This document shows positions 54,794 to 63,708 of a stretch of DNA of 64,000 bases, in pieces. This DNA comes from JAAZHD01 sp012510895 (GTDB taxonomy: Bacteria > Bacillota > Clostridia > Caldicoprobacterales > DTU083), in assembly GCA_050951465.1 (NCBI GenBank), contig JBMNJC010000024.1:1-64000 (forward strand), in the 5' to 3' direction. Positions within the stretch are counted from its first letter, which is position 1. The number at the start of each line of letters is the position of its first letter. The notes below the pieces were generated by a model. The model saw nothing but the letters and a program-made list of their open reading frames with translations, searched no databases and was not told where the DNA came from. Position numbers and translations under genes: made by a program.

Positions 54794-55566
54794 ATGAAAT
54801 ACCATTTAGATACTATTCCGGTATGGGATGCTTATAAAGAAGACACCGAATGTCCATTCTGCGTTTTAGAAAATAGAGTCGAAACATCCTATGTGGATTC
54901 ATTCCTGGGAGGTTCCGTTATGGAACCTGATGTGCGAATTGCTGTTAATAAAAAAGGTTTCTGCCCTGCTCCTAACAAACTACTATATCAGGCTCAGAAT
55001 CGCTTGGGTTTAGCTCTAATTACTCATACACATACTTTAGAGACTATAAAAAAGATGAATGAAAGAATTTCTAAACTGCAAAAAACAGCTCATAATTCGA
55101 AGAACTCCGTTTGAAAAAATTTAATTTATTTAACAGGAAATCTATCATTGGTGGAGCAAGTTTAAAACAATCTATGCAAAGCTTTTCTGATTGGCTTCGA
55201 ATACATCATAAACAGTGCATTATATGTGACAGAATAGATTATTCCCTCAATCGTTATGCTTACACTCTTATGCATTTATGGGAACATGATAAAGAATTTC
55301 AGGACTCTTTCTCCAAATCTAAAGGATTATGTTTTTCTCATTTGCCAGTTGTGCTCGATATGGCAGCAGAGTGCTTAAATTCTACTAAACTTGCAAAATT
55401 CTTACAAACTCTCTTACCGCTTCAAATGGAGAACATGGACAGATTGGAAAAAGAGCTATTATGGTTCACACAAAAGTTTGATTATAGAAATCAGGATAAA
55501 CCATGGGGTAGCTCAAAAGATGCACTTCCCCGTATACTGCAAAAACTAACCGGTAAATATATGTAG
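54794..55566 (+). CDS. DUF6062-like protein, frame-disrupted
   Basis: The first frame (MKYHLDTIPVWDAYKEDTEC..., ends 55114) and the second (ends 55566) together resemble single DUF6062 proteins of about 250 residues. The break lies at about 55070-55098 and a one-base deletion would explain it. Visible features are CPFC near residue 16 and a conserved SFLGGSVMEPDVRI segment; CIICD and a C-x2-H pair (GLCFSH) appear in the second part. Metal binding is likely, function unknown. Start set by AGGAGG. Confidence 0.7.
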
Positions 55567-55655
55567 AAAACCTAAGGTTTTAAGAGTATTTTGAAGCTAT
55601 TTTATAATAAATCGTAAAATAGTCTATAATCGTATTTTTTGATATTTTGTAGTAT

Positions 55656-55684
55656 TTGCCAAGTTTTTTAGTTTTTATTAAACT
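55656..55684 (+). promoter_or_regulatory. SigA promoter of groESL
   Basis: TTGCCA (55656-55661), 17-bp spacer and TAAACT (55679-55684), immediately ahead of CIRCE. Confidence 0.7.
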
Positions 55685-55695
55685 ATGTGTTAGTG

Positions 55696-55722
55696 TTAGC
55701 ACTCAACAATAGCGAGTGCTAA
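55696..55722 (+). promoter_or_regulatory. CIRCE operator for HrcA
   Basis: Perfect consensus: TTAGCACTC, 9-nt spacer, GAGTGCTAA. HrcA represses groESL through this element; heat shock relieves it. hrcA itself is not in the window. Confidence 0.97.
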
Positions 55723-55754
55723 CAAAAAAGATATCTACATAAGGAGGGTACAAC

Positions 55755-56038
55755 ATGAGAATTAAACCATTAGCTGACAGAGTTGTTATTAAAGCTTTGG
55801 AAAGTGAAGAGACTACAAAAAGTGGTATCGTACTTCCTGGTTCGGCCAAAGAGAAACCTCAAATGCAGAAGTTCTGGCAGTAGGGCCAGGCGGGATGGTT
55901 GACGGTAAAGAAGTTAAAATGGAAGTAAAAGTCGGAGACAAGGTAATCTACTCCAAATATGCAGGAACAGAAGTAAAACTGGATGATGAAGAGTATATCA
56001 TAGTCCGACAAAACGACATTCTTGCAATTGTAGAATAA
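55755..56038 (+). CDS. groES: Co-chaperonin GroES, frame-disrupted
   Basis: Begins MRIKPLADRVVIKALE and ends VRQNDILAIVE, but the frame is lost near 55861-55866 after GSAKEKPQ, with one base missing. Restored length is 94 residues, normal. Mobile-loop residues TKSGIVLPG are present. It caps GroEL. Disruption of an essential gene here is most simply a sequence error. Confidence 0.9.
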
Positions 56039-56064
56039 TAACACTATAAAAGGAGGTTTTAATT

Positions 56065-57682
56065 ATGGCCAAGCAAATAAAATATGGTGAAGAAGCCAGA
56101 AGATGTTTAGAACGTGGAATCAATGCACTTAGTGACACAGTTAAAATTACATTAGGTCCTAAAGGCAGAAATGTAGTGCTTGATAAAAAGTTTGGTACAC
56201 CACAGATCGTAAATGATGGAGTAACCATCGCAAAAGATATAGAACTGGAAGATCCTTTTGAGAATATGGGAGCTCAATTAGTAAAAGAAGTTGCCAGCAA
56301 AACCAATGATGTGGCAGGCGATGGAACAACTACTGCTACAGTATTAGCTCAGGCAATCGTTAACGAAGGCATGAAAAATGTAGCAGCAGGAGCAAATCCC
56401 ATTATTCTTGGAAGAGGTATAAAAAAAAGCAGTAGATGCCGCAGTTGAGTCACTGAAGAAGCAAAGCAATCCAATTAAGAATAAAGAAGCCATTGCGCAG
56501 GTAGCTGCTATTTCCGCTGATAGTGAAGAAATAGGAAGACTGATTTCCGATGCTATGGAAAAAGTAGGAAATGATGGAGTAATCACAGTAGAAGAGTCCA
56601 AATCATTGGCGACCGAATTGGATATTGTAGAAGGAATGCAATTTGATCGGGGTTATGTTTCTGCTTACATGGTAACAGACACGGAAAAGATGGAAGCAGT
56701 TCTGGAAGAACCCTATATTCTTATTACAGATAAAAAAATCTCAAATATTCAGGATATCTTGCCTGTATTGGAACAAATCGTACAAACCGGCAAACCTCTA
56801 TTAATTATTGCAGAAGATGTAGAGGGTGAAGCAATGGCTACTTTGGTTGTCAACAAACTACGTGGTACCTTCACTTGTGTAGCCGTTAAAGCACCAGGTT
56901 TTGGTGATAGAAGAAAAGAAATGTTGCAAGACATTGCTGTCTTAACCGGCGGCACTGTAATTTCTGAAGAAGTGGGTCTGGACCTGAAAGAAACCACATT
57001 AGATCAACTCGGTACTGCTCGAACAGTAACAGTTGATAAAGAAAATACAACGATAGTAGAAGGCGGCGGTGATTCAGTAAATATTAAGAATCGCATCGCA
57101 GCTATTAAAGCACAGATCGAAGAAACAACTTCAGACTACGACAGGGAAAAATTACAAGAAAGACTGGCTAAATTGTCTGGCGGTGTTGCAGTTATCAAAG
57201 TAGGAGCTGCTACAGAGACTGAGCTTAAAGAAAAGAAATTAAGAATAGAAGACGCATTAAATGCAACGCGGGCAGCTATTGAAGAAGGTATTATTCCCGG
57301 CGGCGGAATTGCATTGATAAAAACAATTGACGCCCTGGATGCAATTGAAGCAAACGGCGATGAAAAGACAGGAATTAATATTGTTAAGAGAGCTTTAGAG
57401 GCTCCTCTGAGACAAATTGCCGAAAATGCTGGTTTAGAAGGCTCTGTTATAGTTCAAAATGTTAAGAGTAACTCTGCTCCCTACTATGGTTTCGACGCCC
57501 TAAGAGGAGAATACGGCAATATGGTAGAAAAAGGTATTATCGATCCTACCAAGGTAACTCGTTCTGCTTTGCAGAATGCAGCCAGTGTTGCATCCATGGT
57601 ACTGACTACAGAAAGCTTGGTAACCGATATTCCTGAGCCGGAACCTGCAGCACCTGCCGGAGGCACACCGCCCATGTATTAA
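56065..57682 (+). CDS. groEL: Chaperonin GroEL, frame-disrupted
   Basis: GroEL apical and equatorial motifs are present (GPKGRNVVLDKKFG, GDGTTTATVLAQ, GGVAVIKVGAATETE) with a C-terminal PAAPAGGTPPMY tail. One extra A in an A8 run (56421-56428) breaks the frame after GRGIKK; removing it gives 538 residues, full length. AAAGGAGG sets the start. Cotranscribed with groES under CIRCE control. Confidence 0.92.
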
Positions 57683-57707
57683 TTCCAACCAATAGGAAAC
57701 TCTGTTT

Positions 57708-57737
57708 AAAAAGTGATTGCTTAAGCAATCACTTTTT
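57708..57737 (+). terminator. Bidirectional terminator after groEL
   Basis: 13-bp stem AAAAAGTGATTGC / GCAATCACTTTTT, loop TTAA, with T-runs on both strands. The DivIVA-like gene stop is inside the stem. Confidence 0.88.
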
Positions 57738-58263
57738 CTTTTTTTTCTTCGCTGGAATTTTTTATATTAATTGACGAAAACTGCTTATCCTGTAGTATGG
57801 TTTCAGTATATTCATCTGCCAGTAATTCAGTACTAATTTCCTGAGCTGTATAATAATTTACTTCATCACGGAATCTTTCTATTAACATCAATAGATTATT
57901 TTCAAATGCCAATAACTCTTGCCGTATTTCCCTGAATTTATTCTGCCATTTTTCTTTTTCAATCTGAAGTTTGCTCATTTCAAGTTCAGCTTTTTGTCGA
58001 CTTTCATTCATTATATTCTCTGCTTTTTCTTGTGCCTCTATCAGTACACGAGAAATTAACTTTTCTTGTTCTGCAAAATCTTTTATTTTTTCGTCCTGTT
58101 TCTGTATTTCTTGTCTCAGGATACGGTTTTCCTCCGCAAGGTCAAGCATTCTCTCCTGCTTTTTCTTCAGTTCTTCCTCATAATCCATCTCTAGCTCTTT
58201 CATATATTGTGTTACCTCTTTTTTCTTGTATCCGAAGATACCTATAGAAAAACTCTTATTCAT
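57721..58263 (-). CDS. DivIVA-like coiled-coil protein
   Basis: 180 residues from ATG 58263 (GGGGGA upstream). The N-terminal SFSIGIFGYKKKEVTQYM resembles a DivIVA membrane-binding motif; it continues as a long coiled coil (about 25-140). Such proteins mark poles or septa. Its identity as DivIVA, SepIVA or GpsB type is not settled by sequence alone. Confidence 0.72.
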   Translation of the reverse strand: MNKSFSIGIFGYKKKEVTQYMKELEMDYEEELKKKQERMLDLAEENRILRQEIQKQDEKIKDFAEQEKLISRVLIEAQEKAENIMNESRQKAELEMSKLQIEKEKWQNKFREIRQELLAFENNLLMLIERFRDEVNYYTAQEISTELLADEYTETILQDKQFSSINIKNSSEEKKEKVIA

Positions 58264-58334
58264 TAGTGCATTCCCCCTTGGGCATAAATATACCATATAA
58301 TTTATAAATTTTTTGTTGAACAGTGAAGTCGAAT

Positions 58335-59192
58335 TCATCTATTCATGACCCTCTTTATCGAAACAATGCTATCTTTGACAGCTCTATAGCCTCTTTCAAT
58401 CATTTCAGGAATGCGATGCATATCCAGCATTCCAACATCGTAAATATGTGGATTAATGATTATATCTGCCTTATGAGTGGTGCTTTTCATTATTTTATAA
58501 GACATTATATCGATGGTTTGACTGCCAATTTCTAAGATATTATTTACATCACTTCTCCTTTGTCCGCTATAACCAAGGTTTATTCCCATTACCTTTTCTG
58601 CCCCCATGTTTCTCAAAACTTGAGTAGGCACACTGACTGTTACTCCTCCATCCACCAGCCGCATCCCCTGTATAATAACCGGTTTAAATATGACAGGAAT
58701 TGCAATGCTGGCCCTTACCGCTTGATAAATGGGTACATTATCTATATATAGAATGTCGTCATCATCTTTTATCATTCTTTTGTTATTTACAAAGATAACA
58801 GTCTGGGCGGTATTTATATCGACTGCTGTAATTGCTAAAGGAAGTTTGCTTTCTCTTATCCATTTCCCTCCGGTCAAATCCTTAATTAAATTCTGTAAAT
58901 ACTTTCCTTTTACTATGCCATCCCATGTGGTATCCCAGGTTAATATCCACTGGAGTATGCCCCAAATTATTCCTTTATAGTCTGTATCATAAATTCTTTT
59001 GTCTAAAGTCAATGCAATTTTTTCCATTTCTCTGACACCGACTCCGCATGCATATAAAGCAGCAACAATGCTTCCGGCGCTGGTTCCAGATATCCAGGAT
59101 GGTACCAGCCCTTCTTCTTCCAATGCTTTCATAGCTCCAATGTGAGCAACCCCCCTTGTTGCTCCTCCGGATAGTGCTAAACCAAACCTCAT
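58335..59192 (-). CDS. Patatin-like phospholipase (RssA type)
   Basis: 285 residues. Oxyanion segment LALSGGATRGVAHIGAM, nucleophile elbow GTSAGSIVAA and active-site Asp in LVDGGVTVSVP: the Ser-Asp dyad is intact. A cytosolic lipid hydrolase with unknown substrate. GGAGGGGTG precedes ATG 59192. Confidence 0.9.
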   Translation of the reverse strand: MRFGLALSGGATRGVAHIGAMKALEEEGLVPSWISGTSAGSIVAALYACGVGVREMEKIALTLDKRIYDTDYKGIIWGILQWILTWDTTWDGIVKGKYLQNLIKDLTGGKWIRESKLPLAITAVDINTAQTVIFVNNKRMIKDDDDILYIDNVPIYQAVRASIAIPVIFKPVIIQGMRLVDGGVTVSVPTQVLRNMGAEKVMGINLGYSGQRRSDVNNILEIGSQTIDIMSYKIMKSTTHKADIIINPHIYDVGMLDMHRIPEMIERGYRAVKDSIVSIKRVMNR

Positions 59193-59256
59193 AATTTCAC
59201 CCCTCCGTTTTGGAATACTTACTTCTTTATTCTTATTCTATGAACATTGACAAAAC

Positions 59257-59299
59257 AAAAAGACGTTTTACTGCATAAAACCTATGCCATCAAACGTCT
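59257..59299 (-). terminator. Terminator of pncB
   Basis: AGACGTTT (59261-59268) / AAACGTCT (59292-59299) with an inner GCATA/TATGC pair and a T-run on the minus strand. Confidence 0.82.
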
Positions 59300-59328
59300 C
59301 ACTAATATACTGCCTTTTAAATTTATAT

Positions 59329-60759
59329 TTATTTCATTGAATATTCTCTTAATAACTCCTGTTTTAAATCATATAATTTCTGAGACAGGTCTACCTTAAA
59401 TAAATGTGGATTTTTCAAACGTTTATATTCATCCCACAAAGTATCCAGCTCTTCTTTAGCATACTTTTGAATTTCTAAAAGAGACGGTGTTTTATATACC
59501 AATTTCCCATTCAAATATATAGGCGTTAACATTTCTCTGATGCTGTATTTTGTAAGAGTCATTCTTTTCCATGTTTCTATTGGATCAAATATTGTTAATG
59601 GTTTTCTCGTATCAATTTTCTCTTCTTCCAGCATAATTAAATCTGCTATGGCTTTTCTATTTCCATTGTAAATTCTGACAAACTTTTTATATCCAGGATT
59701 AGTTATTTTATCTCTGTTATCAGATATCTTTATCTTAGGTACCATTTTCCCATCGATTTCTTCCGCCGCCATTTTATAAACACCACCCAAGGCCGATCGG
59801 CCTTTACTTGTTATGAGGGAAGTTCCTACACCGAAAATATCAATTTTAGCTCCCTGTGCTTTCAAGTCCCAGATTAACTCTTCATCCAAATCATTAGAAG
59901 CTACAATTTTCGCATTAGAGAAGCCAGCTTCATCAAGCATAATTCTTGCTTTTTTACTTAAATAAGCTAGATCCCCAGAATCTAAACGAATACCTACAGG
60001 TTCATAACCTTTTTCACGTAATTCCTTAAAAACTGTTATAGCGTTTGGAATTCCGCTTCTCAAAGTATCATATGTATCTACCAAAAGAAGACAGGCATGT
60101 GGAAAAGCATCTGCATAAGCCCGAAAGGCGGTTAATTCATCAGGAAAACTCATAACCCAGCTGTGACTATGAGTGCCCTTTACGGATATGCCAAACATTT
60201 GGCCTGTCATAACATTGGAAGTAGCTGAACAGCCGCCTATTATTGCTGCTCTTGCACCGTAAATGCCAGCGTCAGGTCCCTGGGCTCTGCGCAATCCGAA
60301 TTCCAACACGCTGCTGCCCTGTGCTGCCATAACAACTCGGCTGGCTTTTGTTGCAATCAGTGTCTGATGATTTATCATATTTAACAGTGCTGTTTCTATA
60401 AGCTGTGCCTCTATCAGCGGAGCTTTTACACGCACCATCGGTTCATTAGGAAACACCACGGTTCCTTCGGGAACAGCATGAATATCTCCAGTAAAACGAA
60501 GTTTTTTCAGCACATCTAAAAAACCTGAATCAAACAGTTTCAAACTTTTCAGATAACTGAGATCTTCTTCTGAAAAATGCAGATTCTCTATATATTCAAT
60601 AATCTGTTCCAATCCAGCTGCTATGGCATATGAGCTTTGATCCTGTTGTTGCCGAAAGAACAAATCAAATACAGCTTGTCTCTTATGGATACCGTTTTTG
60701 TAATAACCGTACATCATTGTCAGTTGATAGAGATCTGTCATCATAGTTAAGTTTCTCAT
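59329..60759 (-). CDS. pncB: Nicotinate phosphoribosyltransferase
   Basis: 476 residues. It makes NaMN from nicotinate and PRPP, feeding NAD salvage, which suits a hydrogenase-rich cell. Motifs: TDLYQLTMMYGYY at the start, GTHSHSWVMSFP, RLDSGDLAYLSKKAR and GVGTSL. Complete. Confidence 0.95.
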   Translation of the reverse strand: MRNLTMMTDLYQLTMMYGYYKNGIHKRQAVFDLFFRQQQDQSSYAIAAGLEQIIEYIENLHFSEEDLSYLKSLKLFDSGFLDVLKKLRFTGDIHAVPEGTVVFPNEPMVRVKAPLIEAQLIETALLNMINHQTLIATKASRVVMAAQGSSVLEFGLRRAQGPDAGIYGARAAIIGGCSATSNVMTGQMFGISVKGTHSHSWVMSFPDELTAFRAYADAFPHACLLLVDTYDTLRSGIPNAITVFKELREKGYEPVGIRLDSGDLAYLSKKARIMLDEAGFSNAKIVASNDLDEELIWDLKAQGAKIDIFGVGTSLITSKGRSALGGVYKMAAEEIDGKMVPKIKISDNRDKITNPGYKKFVRIYNGNRKAIADLIMLEEEKIDTRKPLTIFDPIETWKRMTLTKYSIREMLTPIYLNGKLVYKTPSLLEIQKYAKEELDTLWDEYKRLKNPHLFKVDLSQKLYDLKQELLREYSMK

Positions 60760-60817
60760 TGTCTACTCCTCGCAATAATTGAATTCACTAATAAATTATA
60801 CACTTCACATATAAAAA

Positions 60818-60839
60818 AAACAAGCAGTACAGCTTGTTC
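60818..60839 (-). terminator. Terminator after the 103-aa gene
   Basis: AACAAGC / GCTTGTT stem (60819-60825, 60832-60838) and a T-run on the minus strand. Confidence 0.78.
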
Positions 60840-60886
60840 AGTTAGGATACAATTCAACATATTCATAAAATGTCAGCCTTCTTTAA

Positions 60887-61198
60887 TTACATAACAAAGC
60901 GTAAATCAACTTCACTTAGTAATACTGTAATTACATACAGATAATCTCCGTGAAGTTCACAAACAAATACTATACCTCTGTTTTCTCTTATCTCACGTCC
61001 GCCATATTTGGTAAATGCTATGAGCCGGCTGCGTTTAACATCTTCTATAATTGCATGCTGAATTTTCTGCGGGCACATTTTTCGGATACGTTGTTGATAT
61101 CTCGATATAGCATGTTCTGTCGGAATTATATAGTTTCCTGCCAGAGGAGAAGCTTTACGTCTGGAACGCGCTTTTTGGGCCCTAAACTTTTTGTTCAA
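60887..61198 (-). CDS. Small basic protein of unknown function
   Basis: 103 residues, TTG start after GGAGGAG. The basic N-terminus (KFRAQKARSRRKAS) and a core with TEHAISRYQQRI and AIIEDVKRSRLI resemble small uncharacterised DNA- or RNA-associated proteins. No assignment. Promoter at 61268-61296, terminator at 60818-60839: a monocistronic unit. Confidence 0.55.
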   Translation of the reverse strand: MNKKFRAQKARSRRKASPLAGNYIIPTEHAISRYQQRIRKMCPQKIQHAIIEDVKRSRLIAFTKYGGREIRENRGIVFVCELHGDYLYVITVLLSEVDLRFVM

Positions 61199-61267
61199 TT
61201 ACATCTCCTCCTTTTAACTACTTACCTAGTTTTCATAATTTTATTTCGGGTGTTGTTCTTTACATAT

Positions 61268-61296
61268 ATTGTATATAAATAAATATCATCATTCAA
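61268..61296 (-). promoter_or_regulatory. SigA-type promoter of the 103-aa gene
   Basis: Minus-strand TTGAAT (61291-61296), 17-bp spacer and TACAAT (61268-61273). Confidence 0.6.
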
Positions 61297-61429
61297 CTAT
61301 TTTTAGCCGATTTCGAATATTTCAACAATTTACACAATTTAGCTGCTGTCTATTTATACTTATTGACAGATCCATTAACTATAAATCTCTATTGCAATCT
61401 TGACATGATTTTATCGTTAGTGTCAATAT
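61297..61429. other. Intergenic spacer left of IS256
   Basis: AT-rich, nothing recognised; ends at the IS256 boundary at 61430. Confidence 0.4.
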
Positions 61430-61498
61430 AAGTTCGCAAAATTTATCCGGAAACTCCGAATGGCAAGCACGAAACATCGATATATGAAAGTGTTCCAG

Positions 61499-61636
61499 GG
61501 AAATCAAGGGCGAGCGTAAGCGAGTTCATCTTGACCCTTGATTTCCAATTTGCTATTTATCCTTTTGTTTCCCGGTCTGTAATGACAGACCGGCTGCCCT
61601 CCGGCGAGGACGGGGTTTGGGGCAGAGCCCCAACCT
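61499..61636 (-). other. GC-rich hairpin cluster at the IS256 3' end
   Basis: Three hairpins follow the transposase: a 12-bp stem GGAAATCAAGGG/CCCTTGATTTCC (61499-61546), a 9-bp stem CCGGTCTGT/ACAGACCGG (61575-61596), and GGTTTGGGGC/GCCCCAACC (61613-61636) at the stop codon. No gene. Probably a transcription end or RNA structure. Confidence 0.55.
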
Positions 61637-62828
61637 AAGCTGCTTTCCATAGATCCTCTTTCGTCAGCTGAATGATTTCAGGCTTAATATATGATCGTCC
61701 TGTGGACCATTCTTCTGAGTACTCGATAAGATAAGTTGTTATTAGACGAATGTAAGAATCCATGTTGGGGAAAACCCCAACTACTGCTGTTCGTCTCCGA
61801 ATTTCCCTATTGAGCCGCTCCAGGATATTGGTGGATGAAATCTTCCGGTGATCGATTCGTTTAAAGGCATAAAACTGCAGTGAATCTTCAAGGCCTTGTT
61901 CTAAAACTTCTATTGCTGTAGGGTATTGATGCTCATATGTGTCCATAATTGAGTTTGCATAGGCTCTGGCACTTTCTAAATCAGGTTGTAACCAGATTTG
62001 CTTTAGCTTCTTGGCAAACTCTAATTTACTTTTTGCCGGTACATGAGCAAGGATGTTACGCATAAAATGCACTTTGCAGCGTTGCCAGCTGCAACCAACA
62101 AAAGATTTTTGGATGGCCTTAACAAGCCCTTTATGTGCATCCGAAACTACAAGCCAGGTATTCTTCATTCCGCGTTCTTTAAGATTCTCAAATAAGCTTT
62201 GGTAAGTTGTTTCTGATTCTTCGTACATAGGCTCTATTGCCAGGATATCCCGTTTACCGTTTTCATCGATTCCTACCACTACAGCCACTGCCAGGTTTTT
62301 AACCTGGTGCCCTACACGGATTTTTTCGTACAATGAATCCACCCACAAGACCGGATATGTTTCTTGCAGAGGTCGTTGTCTGAAAGCAGCCACCTGGTCA
62401 TTTAACTCCTTGGTTATCTGAGATACCTGGCTGCGCGAAATGGAATCAATGCCAAGACTTTTTGCCAGTTTTTCTATCTTTCGAGTCGATACACCATTGA
62501 TATAGGCTTCATGGATGACATTCATTAATGCTACTTCTGATCGTTTTTTTTCTGTGACGAAGAAAGGAATATAACCACCTTTGCGGATTTTAGGTACAAA
62601 GAGATACATGGTTCCCAAGCGTGTATCAAAACGTCGAACTCGATAACCAGAACGGTATCCTGTACGTTGAGGATTGTGTTCTGATTTGGAGGCATTGATC
62701 TTTGCTGCAACTTCGACTTCCATAAGCTGCTCACATAGCCATTTGAGCATAGAGAGCATCGGATCTTCTTCCGCTAAAAATTGCAATAGCATTTTTTCTA
62801 AATTTAGTTTATTATTAGAGTAAGCCAT
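61635..62828 (-). CDS. IS256 (Mutator-type) transposase
   Basis: About 397 residues from ATG 62828 (GGAGGAG upstream; the frame opens at 62861). Mutator-type motifs: VLWVDSLYEKIR, WLVVSDAHKGLVKAI, CKVHFMRNIL and ILERLNREIRRRTAVVGVFPN, supplying the DDE residues. Intact. Confidence 0.92.
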   Translation of the reverse strand: MAYSNNKLNLEKMLLQFLAEEDPMLSMLKWLCEQLMEVEVAAKINASKSEHNPQRTGYRSGYRVRRFDTRLGTMYLFVPKIRKGGYIPFFVTEKKRSEVALMNVIHEAYINGVSTRKIEKLAKSLGIDSISRSQVSQITKELNDQVAAFRQRPLQETYPVLWVDSLYEKIRVGHQVKNLAVAVVVGIDENGKRDILAIEPMYEESETTYQSLFENLKERGMKNTWLVVSDAHKGLVKAIQKSFVGCSWQRCKVHFMRNILAHVPAKSKLEFAKKLKQIWLQPDLESARAYANSIMDTYEHQYPTAIEVLEQGLEDSLQFYAFKRIDHRKISSTNILERLNREIRRRTAVVGVFPNMDSYIRLITTYLIEYSEEWSTGRSYIKPEIIQLTKEDLWKAA

Positions 62829-62886
62829 CGGTTTTTCACTCCTCCTTGGTTTGCTCGTCACTTACCAAATTCGGAGTGACCGATGG
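62825..62886 (-). promoter_or_regulatory. Foldback covering the IS256 transposase start
   Basis: CCATCGGT (62825-62832) pairs with ACCGATGG (62879-62886) and CACTCC (62837-62842) with GGAGTG (62873-62878). The ATG and the AGGAG site lie inside the paired arms. Confidence 0.68.
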
Positions 62887-62980
62887 TTTTTCCTTCTTTT
62901 TATTTTGCGAACTTAATTATACATGATCATTTTATCTTAACAATAATATTTACTACAACTCCAAATAAATACAGACATAT

Positions 62981-63011
62981 AAAAAGGGCAGTAATTATTC
63001 ATCTACTGCCC
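62981..63011 (-). terminator. Terminator of the holin-like gene
   Basis: GGGCAGT/ACTGCCC stem followed on the minus strand by TTTTT. Confidence 0.75.
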
Positions 63012-63088
63012 GCACTTTTAATTTTGTGACCTGCTCTTATTTGACTTAATTAAGTAAAACTTATTCTATTATAAGCCAAATTGATACT

Positions 63089-63472
63089 TTATAATACATG
63101 TGTGGGAAGAACCGCATCTATGATACCAATTATCAAAGATGCAATGATGGCTCCCCATATAGAAATACTAATATCGGGAATCAGGAACTGTGTCAGGTAG
63201 ATTATAACTGCTGAAATGATAAAACCTACTATTCCTCTGCCAAAGGGAGACACATCTATTTTAAACAATTTTTGAACTACCCAATCTAAAGCTGCAATTA
63301 CCACAGCAGCGACCAAAGCAGTTCCAAAGCCAATCTGAGAAAATCCTGGTGTCAACCAAGCTGTTATCATTAATACAATTGCTGCCACAATGAAACGTAC
63401 AATGATCCCTACCCAGCTCCTGCCGCCTTCGTTTTCTTCATGTTTATGTCCTTGGTCCATATTACTTGCCAT
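63089..63472 (-). CDS. Phage-holin-like membrane protein (PF04020 type)
   Basis: 127 residues, four hydrophobic segments (about 24-42, 47-65, 80-98, 102-122) after a charged N-terminus. Matches the four-helix holin superfamily IV found widely in chromosomes; it is not evidence of a prophage. GAGGAGCGGG precedes the ATG. Confidence 0.78.
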   Translation of the reverse strand: MASNMDQGHKHEENEGGRSWVGIIVRFIVAAIVLMITAWLTPGFSQIGFGTALVAAVVIAALDWVVQKLFKIDVSPFGRGIVGFIISAVIIYLTQFLIPDISISIWGAIIASLIIGIIDAVLPTHVL

Positions 63473-63708
63473 ATATACCCGCTCCTCTCAATAGATTAAA
63501 AAATTTAGGAATATTCCTTTTTATCTTTTCCCAACTAAGTCATTTTCATTCGAATTATTATAATTTAGAAGCGGGCAAGCTTTCAGTAACAATAGAAACT
63601 TTCACTCATCAGTTTCAATCTTATTTTCTTTTGCTGCTGTAAAATTATTCATTGTCTGTATCATCATCCATACTATTCCTGCAACCTTCAGAATCAGATT
63701 TACTGGAT

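Larger units (their letters stand above)
61430..62914 (-). mobile_element. IS256-family insertion sequence
   Basis: 1,485 bp between AAGTTCGCAAAAT (61430) and its complement (62902-62914). The transposase is intact. I see no clean 8-bp target duplication, so the ends may have decayed or the element moved by recombination. Confidence 0.85.

Noticed and set aside
55111..55566. Separate 151-aa protein from TTG 55111
   Set aside because: Reads as the second part of the DUF6062-like gene; frame continues upstream of the TTG to 55096.
56421..56428. Programmed frameshift in groEL
   Set aside because: The A-rich heptamer favours -1 slippage, but restoring the frame needs skipping one base (+1); no stimulatory structure seen and groEL is not known to be recoded.
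63089..63472. Prophage remnant signalled by the holin-like gene
   Set aside because: The PF04020 family is widespread in chromosomes and no phage gene neighbours it.
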